NCBI GenBank assembly: GCA_963652495.1
Contig: CAVJTU010000004.1
Span: 6,825 to 70,824, forward strand
Length of the DNA: 64,000 nt
Source: Anthropogastromicrobium sp963652495
GTDB lineage: Bacteria > Bacillota > Clostridia > Lachnospirales > Lachnospiraceae
Direction of reading: 5' to 3'
Shown here piece by piece: positions 6,686-15,161 of this stretch. Every line of letters begins with the position of its first letter. Position 1 is the first letter of the stretch. Made by a program: the position numbers and the translations under genes. The notes below the pieces were generated by a model that worked only from the letters and a program-made list of their open reading frames with translations, was not told where the DNA came from and ran no database searches.

Positions 6686-8116
6686 ATGAAAGAAAATAAT
6701 ACAATCGCGGCGGTCGCAACAGCTCTGAGTCCTGCAGGAATCAGCATCATCCGAATCAGCGGCCCGCAGGCATTTGAGGTCATTGACCGCATATATCGTA
6801 CAAAAAAAGAGGCAGAGGAAGTCAAGAACGGCACGTTAGATGCAGGCAAGCGTTCGTCTGCAAAGAAGCTCTCAAAGGTGCCGACACATACCATCCATTA
6901 CGGCTATATTTGTGATGAAAATGAAGTGATTGATGAGGTGATGGTGTCCGTTATGAGAGGACCGCGCTCGTTTACGGCGGAGGATACTGTGGAAATCAAT
7001 TGCCATGGCGGCATCCTTGTCACGAGGCGTGTGCTTGACTGCGTATTAAAAAATGGCGCATCTCCGGCACAGCCAGGAGAATTTACAAAAAGAGCATTCT
7101 TAAACGGACGAATTGATCTGTCTCAGGCGGAGGCTGTTATGGAGTTAATTTCCGCAAAAAACCGTTTTGCGATGGATGCGTCGCTTGAACAGCTCTCCGG
7201 AAAAATTAAGAATCGCATACAAAGCCTCAGAAGCACTCTTTTAGACGAAATCGCTTATATCGAAGCTGCATTAGACGATCCGGAGCATATTTCGTTAGAT
7301 GGCTATACAGAGGGACTTACAGGGCGTATTGAGAAGATTCGCGCTGACGTGCAAAGGATGGCTGATTCGTTCGACAATGGAAAGGTACTCACGGAGGGCA
7401 TTCGCACTGTAATTGTCGGAAAGCCGAATGCCGGAAAGTCATCTCTGCTAAATGCGCTTTCGGGCAGACAGCGTGCGATTGTAACTGAGATTGCCGGTAC
7501 GACGCGCGATACGCTTGAGGAGCAGATCATGTTAGGTGATTTAAGTTTAATTCTTGTTGATACGGCTGGCATTCGTGATACATCGGATATCGTGGAAAGA
7601 ATAGGTGTCGAGAAGGCACGTGAAGCAGCAGAAAAGGCAGACCTTTTGATTTATGTGGCGGATTCCTCACGTGCGCTCGATGAGGACGATATGCAGATTA
7701 TGGAGTTGCTAAAAGACAAAAAAAGTATTATTCTGTTAAATAAGTCCGATCTGTCACCAGTCATTTGGCCGCAGGATATCAAAGCGGTGGGGATAGATGC
7801 ACCGGTTTTGTGGATATCTGCCGCAAACGAGGACGGACTTGATACACTTGAGCAGACAATACGAGGCATGTTTGAGCAGGGAATGTTAGCTGGAAATGAT
7901 GAGGTTATCATCACGAATGCAAGACAGAAGACATGTCTTTTGAATGCATGCAGCAGCTTGGCGCTGGCAGCGGAGGGCATTGAAAATGAGATGCCGGAGG
8001 ATATGCTTACGATCGACATGATGGATGCTTACACCAGTCTGGGAGAAGTCATCGGCGAGGAGGTCGAGGAGGATCTGGTAAACCGTATCTTTGCGAAGTT
8101 CTGCATGGGAAAATAA
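6686..8116 (+). CDS. mnmE: tRNA uridine-5-carboxymethylaminomethyl modification GTPase MnmE
   Basis: The 476-residue GTPase acts with MnmG to modify wobble uridine 34 of certain tRNAs. The N-terminal tetrahydrofolate-binding domain starts IAAVATALSPAGISIIRISG. The G domain shows G1 GKPNAGKSS, G3 DTAG and G4 NKSD. The C-terminus ends FCMGK, the conserved CxGK motif. ATG at 6686 follows a GAGGTAGAAC site. mnmG follows 21 bp downstream, so the partner enzymes are co-transcribed. Confidence 0.98.
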   Translation: MKENNTIAAVATALSPAGISIIRISGPQAFEVIDRIYRTKKEAEEVKNGTLDAGKRSSAKKLSKVPTHTIHYGYICDENEVIDEVMVSVMRGPRSFTAEDTVEINCHGGILVTRRVLDCVLKNGASPAQPGEFTKRAFLNGRIDLSQAEAVMELISAKNRFAMDASLEQLSGKIKNRIQSLRSTLLDEIAYIEAALDDPEHISLDGYTEGLTGRIEKIRADVQRMADSFDNGKVLTEGIRTVIVGKPNAGKSSLLNALSGRQRAIVTEIAGTTRDTLEEQIMLGDLSLILVDTAGIRDTSDIVERIGVEKAREAAEKADLLIYVADSSRALDEDDMQIMELLKDKKSIILLNKSDLSPVIWPQDIKAVGIDAPVLWISAANEDGLDTLEQTIRGMFEQGMLAGNDEVIITNARQKTCLLNACSSLALAAEGIENEMPEDMLTIDMMDAYTSLGEVIGEEVEEDLVNRIFAKFCMGK

Positions 8117-8137
8117 AACGTACATTGGAGGCAATAT

Positions 8138-10009
8138 ATGGCTGTTTTAGAAGAATATTATGATGCGGTGGTGATCGGAGCCGGTCATGCGGGCTGTGAG
8201 GCAGCGCTTGCATGTGCCAGACTGGGACTCGAGACGATCGTGTTTACTGTGAGTGTGGAGAGCATCGCGATGATGCCGTGCAATCCAAACATCGGAGGAA
8301 GCTCGAAGGGACATCTTGTAAGAGAGGTTGATGCGCTTGGCGGTGAGATGGGGAAAAACATCGACAAGACCTTTATCCAGTCCAAGATGTTAAATACATC
8401 GAAGGGACCGTCAGTGCATTCGCTTCGCGCACAGGCAGACAAGCGCGCGTATTCGCAAAAAATGCGCGAGACGATGGAAAATACGGACAAGCTTACCATA
8501 CGTCAGGCAGAGGTATGCAAGCTTCTTGTCGATGAAAATAATCATATTAATGGCATTGTCACTTATTCGGGGGCAATTTATCACTGCAAATGTGTCATAC
8601 TTGCAACCGGAACCTATTTGAAGGCGCGCTGTATCTACGGCGATGTCAGCAACGAGACGGGACCAAACGGACTTCAGGCGGCAACTCACCTGACCGATTC
8701 CTTAAAAGAACTTGGCATCGAGATGTTTCGCTTTAAAACGGGAACACCGGCGAGAGTCGATAAGAGAAGCATTGATTTTTCCAAAATGCAGGAACAAAAG
8801 GGCGATGAACGTGTCGTTCCGTTCTCCTTTACGACTGACCCGGAGAGTGTGCAGAAGGAGCAGGTTTCCTGCTGGCTGACCTACACCAATGAGCAGACGC
8901 ATGAAATCATCCGAAGCAACCTTGACCGTTCACCGCTCTACTCTGGTGTGATTCACGGAACCGGTCCGCGCTATTGCCCATCTATCGAGGATAAGGTGGT
9001 GCGTTTTGCAGATAAGGATCACCATCAGGTCTTTATTGAGCCGGAAGGATTGTATACAAACGAGATGTATTTGGGCGGTATGTCCAGTTCCATGCCGGAG
9101 GATGTTCAATATGAAATGTATCATACCGTAGCAGGTCTTGAACATGTAAAGATCGTGCGAAATGCATATGCAATCGAGTACGACTGTATCAACCCAAGAC
9201 AGCTAAAGCCGACACTTGAATTAAAAAAAATCGGTGGATTATACAGTGCCGGACAGTTTAACGGAAGCTCTGGTTATGAGGAAGCGGCAGCACAAGGTAT
9301 CATTGCGGGAATCAATGCGGCCATGCATGTGTTAGGACGTCAGGAGCTTGTTTTGGATCGTTCACAGGCATATATCGGTGTGTTGATTGACGATCTTGTA
9401 ACAAAGGAAAATCATGAGCCATATCGTATGATGACCTCCCGTGCGGAGTATCGTCTGCTGCTTCGTCAGGACAATGCCGATCTTCGTTTGACACCAATCG
9501 GTCATGAAATTGGCTTGATTTCCGATGAACGGTATGAAAAGTTAAATGATAAAAAGCGAAAGATTGATGAGGAAATTGCAAGACTTCATAGTGCAACAAT
9601 CGGTACAACGCCACAGGTGCAGGCATTCCTTGAGGCGCACGACAGCACTATTTTAAAGAGTGGAATGACGCTTGAGGAACTGTTAAAGCGTCCGGAAATC
9701 TGCTACAATGATTTGAAAGAAATCGACACAAAACGACCAGATCTGCCGGAAGCAGTTACACAGCAGGTTGAGATCAGCATCAAGTATGAGGGCTATATCA
9801 AGCGACAGCTGCAGCAGGTTGAGCAGTTTAAGAAGCTGGAAAAGAAGAAGCTGTCACTTGACTTTGATTACAGTCAGGTGCCGAATCTGCGAAAAGAGGC
9901 AATACAGAAATTAAATGAATATCAGCCGGCTTCGATTGGTCAGGCATCCAGAATATCGGGTGTTTCACCGGCTGATATATCGGTACTTCTTATTTATTTA
10001 AATAGATAA
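8138..10009 (+). CDS. mnmG: tRNA uridine-5-carboxymethylaminomethyl modification enzyme MnmG
   Basis: The 623-residue FAD enzyme is the partner of MnmE in wobble-uridine modification. An N-terminal Rossmann motif, VIGAGHAGCEAALA, binds FAD, followed by the conserved MPCNPNIGGSSKGHLVREVDALGG block (given in part). The second signature GLYSAGQFNGSSGYEEAAAQG lies near residue 365. The C-terminal helical domain ends with the usual RISGVSPADISVLLIYL. Length and start (ATG after TTGGAGG) are normal. Confidence 0.98.
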   Translation: MAVLEEYYDAVVIGAGHAGCEAALACARLGLETIVFTVSVESIAMMPCNPNIGGSSKGHLVREVDALGGEMGKNIDKTFIQSKMLNTSKGPSVHSLRAQADKRAYSQKMRETMENTDKLTIRQAEVCKLLVDENNHINGIVTYSGAIYHCKCVILATGTYLKARCIYGDVSNETGPNGLQAATHLTDSLKELGIEMFRFKTGTPARVDKRSIDFSKMQEQKGDERVVPFSFTTDPESVQKEQVSCWLTYTNEQTHEIIRSNLDRSPLYSGVIHGTGPRYCPSIEDKVVRFADKDHHQVFIEPEGLYTNEMYLGGMSSSMPEDVQYEMYHTVAGLEHVKIVRNAYAIEYDCINPRQLKPTLELKKIGGLYSAGQFNGSSGYEEAAAQGIIAGINAAMHVLGRQELVLDRSQAYIGVLIDDLVTKENHEPYRMMTSRAEYRLLLRQDNADLRLTPIGHEIGLISDERYEKLNDKKRKIDEEIARLHSATIGTTPQVQAFLEAHDSTILKSGMTLEELLKRPEICYNDLKEIDTKRPDLPEAVTQQVEISIKYEGYIKRQLQQVEQFKKLEKKKLSLDFDYSQVPNLRKEAIQKLNEYQPASIGQASRISGVSPADISVLLIYLNR

Positions 10010-10073
10010 AATGTACCACTGGATATGAAACAATGAAACTAAAATAATAGAAAAACGAAACTGGAGGAGATAA

Positions 10074-10814
10074 ATGGGAGAAATGATGCAGCAGGGAGAA
10101 TGCATTGAGCAAATTATGAGTGCATTCGCTCAAATTGAGCATGAACTGACAAACAGACAGGCAGAGCAGTTTTATCAGTATTATGAGATGCTGGTTGAGA
10201 CAAATAAGGTAATGAATCTTACTGCAATCACAGAATTTGATGAGGTTGTTCAAAAACATTTTGTGGATAGTGTGCTCAAATCGGAGATCTTCATTAAGGA
10301 AGGTACTAGGACGCTGATTGATGTCGGAACGGGTGCCGGTTTTCCGGGAGTACCGTTAAAGATCCTATATCCAGAGTTGAAAGTGACATTGCTGGATTCA
10401 TTGAATAAGAGATTAAATTTTTTAAACCAGGTCATTGAGAAGCTTGGTCTGGAAGACATCACAACTGTTCACTATCGTGCAGAGGATGGTGCCAGAAAAG
10501 CAGAACTTCGAGAGCAGTTTGACTGCGTAGTATCCAGAGCAGTAGCGAATATGTCAACGCTCTGTGAATATTGTCTTCCATATGCAAAGGTGGGAGGCTG
10601 CTTTGTAGCATACAAGTCTGGCAATGCCGAGGAGGAAATCGACAGAGCAAAGAAGGCAGTACATTTATTGGGCGGTGCGAAGGAGAATGCAATCTACTTT
10701 GATTTGCCGGATTCGGATATTGGACGTAGTCTTGTTATTGTAAAGAAGAAAGAGTCTACATCTAAGAAATATCCGAGAAAAGCGGGACTGCCGAGCAAGG
10801 AGCCGCTGCAGTAA
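10074..10814 (+). CDS. rsmG: 16S rRNA (guanine-N7) methyltransferase RsmG
   Basis: The 246-residue class I methyltransferase modifies G527 of 16S rRNA using S-adenosylmethionine. The SAM site reads DVGTGAGFPGVPL (about 83-95), and the segment NLTAITEFDEVVQKHFVDS is typical. Start ATG at 10074 follows CTGGAGGAGATAA. It completes the mnmE-mnmG-rsmG run and is followed by a parS site and a 13-bp terminator stem. Confidence 0.97.
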   Translation: MGEMMQQGECIEQIMSAFAQIEHELTNRQAEQFYQYYEMLVETNKVMNLTAITEFDEVVQKHFVDSVLKSEIFIKEGTRTLIDVGTGAGFPGVPLKILYPELKVTLLDSLNKRLNFLNQVIEKLGLEDITTVHYRAEDGARKAELREQFDCVVSRAVANMSTLCEYCLPYAKVGGCFVAYKSGNAEEEIDRAKKAVHLLGGAKENAIYFDLPDSDIGRSLVIVKKKESTSKKYPRKAGLPSKEPLQ

Positions 10815-10831
10815 GGACGCTAATTTCACAA

Positions 10832-10847
10832 TGTTCCACGTGGAACA
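10832..10847. other. parS: parS site 1
   Basis: Perfect 16-bp palindrome TGTTCCACGTGGAACA, a close variant of the Firmicute ParB-binding consensus TGTTTCACGTGAAACA. It lies just after rsmG. Confidence 0.9.
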
Positions 10848-10888
10848 TTGCAAATCACACATCCTAAATTAGCAGTGAGACGAGTTGC

Positions 10889-10918
10889 TTTAACGAAGAC
10901 GTTAGCGTCTTCGTTAAA
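10889..10918 (+). terminator. Terminator after rsmG
   Basis: A perfect 13-bp stem (10889-10901 with 10906-10918) with a 4-nt loop, followed by a weak T-stretch. It sits between two parS sites. Confidence 0.75.
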
Positions 10919-10931
10919 TTTCCGGGAAACA

Positions 10932-10947
10932 TGTTCCACGTGGAACA
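10932..10947. other. parS: parS site 2
   Basis: Perfect TGTTCCACGTGGAACA palindrome immediately upstream of the deaminase gene's ribosome binding site. Confidence 0.9.
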
Positions 10948-10966
10948 TTAAAAGAAGGAGAAAAAA

Positions 10967-11359
10967 ATGGAGCAGATTTGGATTGACATGTACGAGGCTG
11001 CAAAGGCCGTTTTAAGGCCGAGGAGAATTTCGGATATGATGGAAGCAGCAGGAGTGGCAGCGGCAATTGAATCAGAATCGGGAAAGATTTATGTAGGTGT
11101 TTGTGTAGATGGAGGTTGCACACTGGGGATTTGTGCAGAGCGAAATGCCATTTACAACATGATTACCAATGGAGAAAATGCCATTAAACGGGTAATTGCA
11201 GTCAATTGGGATGGCAAGGCATTGGCACCATGTGGTACATGCAGAGAACTGATGACGGAGTTGATGCCGAAAGAATATCGCAATATTGAAGTTATGATGG
11301 ACTATGACAAAAATGTTGTAAAAACACTTGGAGAACTGACGCCGGACTGGTGGATATAA
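10967..11359 (+). CDS. Cytidine deaminase-family protein
   Basis: The 130-residue zinc deaminase fold carries CAERNAIYN (zinc Cys and catalytic Glu, about residue 58) and PCGTCREL (two zinc Cys, about residue 88). These are the cytidine/blasticidin deaminase signatures. It probably deaminates a cytosine nucleoside or a related compound; the substrate cannot be told from sequence. Start ATG at 10967 follows AGAAGGAG. It stands alone between parS sites, upstream of parA. Classical Cdd of this size is similar, but the C-terminus (LTPDWWI) is that of a divergent clade. Confidence 0.85.
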   Translation: MEQIWIDMYEAAKAVLRPRRISDMMEAAGVAAAIESESGKIYVGVCVDGGCTLGICAERNAIYNMITNGENAIKRVIAVNWDGKALAPCGTCRELMTELMPKEYRNIEVMMDYDKNVVKTLGELTPDWWI

Positions 11360-11370
11360 ATTACAAGAAA

Positions 11371-11386
11371 TGTTCCACGTGGAACG
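11371..11386. other. parS: parS site 3
   Basis: TGTTCCACGTGGAACG, one base off the perfect palindrome, 12 bp after the deaminase stop. Confidence 0.85.
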
Positions 11387-11407
11387 TGAAACAAAGTTAA
11401 GATTATA

Positions 11408-11423
11408 TGTTCCACGTGGAACA
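11408..11423. other. parS: parS site 4
   Basis: Perfect TGTTCCACGTGGAACA palindrome. A degenerate half-copy (TGTTTCACGGGAAAGA) follows at 11444-11459. Confidence 0.9.
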
Positions 11424-11460
11424 TGAATAAGTAAAAGTAAAAATGTTTCACGGGAAAGAA

Positions 11461-11476
11461 CGTTCCACGTGGAACA
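11461..11476. other. parS: parS site 5
   Basis: CGTTCCACGTGGAACA, one base off the palindrome, about 140 bp before parA. Confidence 0.85.
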
Positions 11477-11613
11477 TTTTTTTATGGCATTTTAAAGAAA
11501 GAAGTGCTATACTGTAGAAAGAACGCAAAGATAATCGTTACCGTTCACAGGACACCCATTTTGCCCCGTGGATCAGTAACAAAAACATGTTATTTAGCAG
11601 AAATGAGGATATT

Positions 11614-12378
11614 ATGGGAAGAATTATAGCTGTTGCAAATCAGAAAGGTGGAGTTGGTAAGACTACCACGGCAATCAATCTGGCAGCCTCGTTAGCAGAA
11701 TACCAGAAAAATGTACTTATCATTGATATGGATCCTCAGGGCAATACCACTAGCGGATTCGGTGTTGATAAGAATGAGCTGGAGCATTCTCTGTATGATT
11801 TAATTACCGATAATTGCACAATACAGGAATGCATTATGGAAAATGTATTATTTGATACCCTTTCGCTTATCGGATCAAACGTGAATTTGTCAGGAGCGGA
11901 GATCGAACTAATTGATGTGGAACGCAAGGAATTTATTCTGAAGGATGCACTGGATGAGATAAAAGATCAGTATGATTTTATTGTGATTGACTGTCCGCCG
12001 TCTTTAAGTATGCTGACCGTTAATGCGTTGAGTGCAGCAGATACTGTGCTTGTTCCAATTCAGTGTGAGTATTATGCACTCGAAGGTCTTACTCAGCTGC
12101 TACATACAATTAATTTGGTAAAGAGTCGTCTGAATCCAGATTTGGAAATGGAAGGCGTTGTATTTACGATGTACGATGCGAGAACGAACCTGTCTTTGCA
12201 GGTAGTGGAGAATGTAAAGGACAACTTGCAGGAGCGAGTTTATAAGACGATCATTCCGAGAAATGTACGTCTTGCGGAGGCTCCAAGCCACGGACTTCCG
12301 ATTAATCTGTACGATGCGAGATCGACAGGTGCGGAGGCATATCATCAGTTGGCAGAAGAAGTAATCAACAGAGAATAA
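11614..12378 (+). CDS. parA: Chromosome partitioning ATPase ParA/Soj
   Basis: The 254-residue Walker-type ATPase has the deviant Walker A motif KGGVGKTT at about residues 11-18, plus DMDPQGNTT and IDCPPSLSMLT. It binds DNA as an ATP dimer and works with ParB-parS in origin segregation; Soj also regulates DnaA in B. subtilis. I chose ATG 11614 (MGRIIAVANQ) because GAGGATATT precedes it and it matches family N-termini. An ATG at 11587 would add nine residues. parB follows. Confidence 0.97.
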   Translation: MGRIIAVANQKGGVGKTTTAINLAASLAEYQKNVLIIDMDPQGNTTSGFGVDKNELEHSLYDLITDNCTIQECIMENVLFDTLSLIGSNVNLSGAEIELIDVERKEFILKDALDEIKDQYDFIVIDCPPSLSMLTVNALSAADTVLVPIQCEYYALEGLTQLLHTINLVKSRLNPDLEMEGVVFTMYDARTNLSLQVVENVKDNLQERVYKTIIPRNVRLAEAPSHGLPINLYDARSTGAEAYHQLAEEVINRE

Positions 12379-12470
12379 GCAGCAGAAATTGAACTATTTC
12401 GTATAATCTGAAGCAATTGACGCTGAAGACGTAAAAAATCTGTAACAATATTTGGGGAAAGGATGAACGA

Positions 12471-13394
12471 ATGGCACTTAACAAAAAAGGTGGTCTTGGA
12501 AAGGGACTCGGAAAAGGGATTGATTCACTGATTAGCAATGCTTATGCAGTAGAAACAAAGAAAAAAGATTCAGCAGTAACAGAGAAAAAAGAAGCAGAGA
12601 CAACAGTAAAGCTGCGTTTGGTGGAACCGGCATCCTCTCAGCCACGAAAAAAGTTTGATGAGGAGACATTAACTGAGCTTGCAGAATCCATCAAAAAATA
12701 TGGTGTGATTCAGCCAATCGTAGTGAAGAAAGTAGAAGATCATTATCAGATCATTGCCGGAGAGCGCAGATGGAGAGCAGCAAAGCAGGCAGGCTTAAAG
12801 GATATCCCTGTTATCATAAAGGATTATGATGAACAGCAGATCGCAGAGATTGCACTGATTGAAAATCTTCAGAGAGAGGATTTAAATCCGATCGAGGAGG
12901 CGAAAGCGTATCAGTCCTTGATTGAGAAGTACCAGTTAAAGCAGGAGGAAATCGCGGAGAAGGTATTTAAAAGCCGAAGTGTGATTACAAATGCATTGAG
13001 ACTATTGAAGCTGGATGATGAGGTTCAGCTTATGCTGATGGAAGGTCAGATTACAAATGGACATGCAAAGGCAATTTTAGGTTTGGATGATAAAGAACAG
13101 CAGCGAGCTGTCGCACAGAAAATTGTGGATGAGCAGTTAAGCGTGCGTGATACGGAAAAGTATATTAAGAATCTATTGGATAAGAAAAATGAGACAGCAG
13201 TTACAAAGTCTGTTTTGCAGAACCAGACACTTTATGAAACACTTGAGAGTCGAATGAAATCACGCATGGGAACAAAAGTACAGATCAAGAGGAAGTCTGA
13301 GGAAAAAGGCAGGATTGAGATTGACTATTATTCAAATGAGGATTTGGAGCGCATTATTGAACTGATGGGAATCACTGAGGATACAGTCGGTTAA
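12471..13394 (+). CDS. parB: Chromosome partitioning protein ParB/Spo0J
   Basis: The 307-residue ParB clamp binds parS and uses CTP. N-terminal basic GLGKGLGKGIDSLI is the ParA-contact segment. The CTP-binding/catalytic region includes QPIVVKK, GERRWRAAKQAGL and ENLQREDLNPIEEA. The helix-turn-helix around EEIAEKVFKSRSVITNALRLL reads parS, and a C-terminal dimerisation domain follows. It follows parA after 92 bp and six parS sites lie within 5 kb. Confidence 0.98.
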   Translation: MALNKKGGLGKGLGKGIDSLISNAYAVETKKKDSAVTEKKEAETTVKLRLVEPASSQPRKKFDEETLTELAESIKKYGVIQPIVVKKVEDHYQIIAGERRWRAAKQAGLKDIPVIIKDYDEQQIAEIALIENLQREDLNPIEEAKAYQSLIEKYQLKQEEIAEKVFKSRSVITNALRLLKLDDEVQLMLMEGQITNGHAKAILGLDDKEQQRAVAQKIVDEQLSVRDTEKYIKNLLDKKNETAVTKSVLQNQTLYETLESRMKSRMGTKVQIKRKSEEKGRIEIDYYSNEDLERIIELMGITEDTVG

Positions 13395-13444
13395 ATTGGT
13401 GAAAACTTAGAAAAAGTGAAGTTATCAAAAGAAAGGAAATAAAT

Positions 13445-14041
13445 ATGGAAATTCTGAATCAGGCGATGGAATTCGCACAGCAGTACAGCCTGTTCTTTTT
13501 GGCAGGTCTGTTTGTTGTGATTTTAATTCTTGTGATTTGCATGACAGTTATGAACAGCAGAATGAAGGAATTGCAAGCTGCATATGACGATTTTATGCGC
13601 GGCAATGATGGAAAGTCACTTGAAGGTATCTTAAAGACAGTAGTAGAGGATAACAAGCGTGTAAAGATCCAGTGCAAGCGTGATATTGATGAAATCATCA
13701 GTATGAAGAAGGGACTGAAGGCAACCTACAAGAAAATTGGCATTATGAAGTATGATACCTTCCGTGGAATGGCTGGAAAGCTTAGCTTTTCATTGGCACT
13801 TCTGGATGGCGATGACAGTGGGTTTGTCTTAAGCAGTATGCATACACAGGATGGTTGTTATAGTTATCTCAAAGAGATTATTCATGGTGAATCTCACGCG
13901 ACACTCAGCAACGAAGAGCGTGATGCACTGGCTATGGCATTAAACTATAACATTGACGCAGTCAAGTTAGAAGAAAAACAGGCAGCAGCGGTGCAGCAGG
14001 AAATTCCGGTACAGCCAGATGAGGATGAGCAGCAAAATTAA
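13445..14041 (+). CDS. DUF4446 family membrane-anchored protein
   Basis: The 198-residue protein has one N-terminal transmembrane helix (about residues 16-37), a short coiled segment, then a soluble domain with TFRGMAGKLSFSLALLDGDDSGFVLSS, typical of DUF4446 (quoted in full it would be longer). The tail is rich in Gln/Glu. This family commonly follows parB in Clostridia. Function is unknown; the location suggests a role near segregation or the cell envelope. ATG follows GAAAGGAAATAAAT. A strong terminator follows. Confidence 0.85.
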   Translation: MEILNQAMEFAQQYSLFFLAGLFVVILILVICMTVMNSRMKELQAAYDDFMRGNDGKSLEGILKTVVEDNKRVKIQCKRDIDEIISMKKGLKATYKKIGIMKYDTFRGMAGKLSFSLALLDGDDSGFVLSSMHTQDGCYSYLKEIIHGESHATLSNEERDALAMALNYNIDAVKLEEKQAAAVQQEIPVQPDEDEQQN

Positions 14042-14055
14042 ATAGAGCATTATAG

Positions 14056-14112
14056 ATAAAAGAAACGTTTTTCGGGACAGATGAGAATGCCCTGAAAAAC
14101 GTTTCTTTTATC
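14056..14112 (+). terminator. Terminator after the parAB-DUF4446 operon
   Basis: About 20 bp of pairing (14056-14075 with 14091-14112) with A-rich 5' and T-rich 3' flanks, so it may work in both directions. Confidence 0.88.
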
Positions 14113-14246
14113 ATTTTGCAAAAATGAAAAGGTAAAGCTTGAAAAGATAGTAATTATTCAGAAACGCATTCATTATGTAAAGCTGCTTTTCTGCTTGAAA
14201 GTGAGCTGAAAAGCAATTTTGCATGGCTATGAATAGTTACACATAC

Positions 14247-14927
14247 TTAGAGGATAGAAAGCAGTTCATTTAACTGTCGGATCTCATAGGTTGGTGCCTG
14301 TGACATGGTATTTGCAGCAGCTTTTGGATTAAACCAGCAGGTGTCAATGCCATACCGGATGCCACCGCTGATATCGGAAGTCAGAGAGTCACCAATGACA
14401 AGTGCCTGAGAAACCGGAATTTGTAATTTTTTAAATACTGCATCGAAAAATCCTTTTTGAGGCTTTTGACAACCAAGTTCCTCTGAGATAAATAATTCAG
14501 AAATTATAGGGGTAAGCTCTGAACGGGAAAGACGGCTATGTTGGGTGGCACTTCTTCCGTTGGTGATAATGGAGATCAGGTAGCCTTTTTCATGCAGGAT
14601 ACGACACACGCGAAGCGCATCAGGAATTGGCGTGCAATCTTCACCCAGATAATCCTGATACAGCTTACTCATTCGTGTTGGATCGCCATTTCTATTGACA
14701 GCTGCAAGAAAATCATGGAATCGGGCGATGGACAAAGCAGTAGTAGTGATTTCGCCGCGCTCATAAGCTTTCCAGTATGAAAGGTTAATGCGCTGGTAAA
14801 GAGCAAGCGTTTCTTCAGAGAACGGAACATGAAAAGAGTTGCATATCTTGCGAAAAGCATAAGTTTCTCCGGCATCAAAGTCGAATAACGTGCCGTCGAG
14901 GTCAAATAGTAAATGAGTATAAGTCAT
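14247..14927 (-). CDS. HAD-superfamily hydrolase, YjjG-type nucleotidase
   Basis: The 226-residue phosphatase has motif I FDLDGTLFDFDAG (catalytic Asp pair), motif II Thr/Ser in SIITNGRS, motif III Lys in GCQKPQKGFFD and motif IV VIGDSLTSDISGG. The arrangement and size resemble the YjjG noncanonical pyrimidine nucleotidase group. The substrate is inferred only from that resemblance. ATG 14927 follows AGGAAGGGA. The gene is convergent with the parB operon. Confidence 0.85.
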   Translation of the reverse strand: MTYTHLLFDLDGTLFDFDAGETYAFRKICNSFHVPFSEETLALYQRINLSYWKAYERGEITTTALSIARFHDFLAAVNRNGDPTRMSKLYQDYLGEDCTPIPDALRVCRILHEKGYLISIITNGRSATQHSRLSRSELTPIISELFISEELGCQKPQKGFFDAVFKKLQIPVSQALVIGDSLTSDISGGIRYGIDTCWFNPKAAANTMSQAPTYEIRQLNELLSIL

Positions 14928-15027
14928 GGTAATGTCCCTTCCTAATGTTGACACATCCTTGTGGTAATTCTCGTTTTAGGAACATTTTAGCATGGAGAAG
15001 GATAATTGACAACCCGTTAATGTTCCA

Positions 15028-15043
15028 TGTTCCACGTGGAACA
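15028..15043. other. parS: parS site 6
   Basis: Perfect TGTTCCACGTGGAACA palindrome in the gap between the divergent HAD gene and serS, 3.5 kb from the main parS cluster. Confidence 0.88.
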
Positions 15044-15161
15044 TTCTACAACCTACTTTACAAAAGAGAATCGGTGGTATATAATAAATAGTGTCTGTTT
15101 TGCTGATAAAATAAGGCATTCATGTGAGTATGAGAGTAGATACAGAAAGGTTTGGAAAGCT

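Noticed and set aside
15044..15161. T-box before serS
   Set aside because: The leader is too short and lacks the core motif and terminator.
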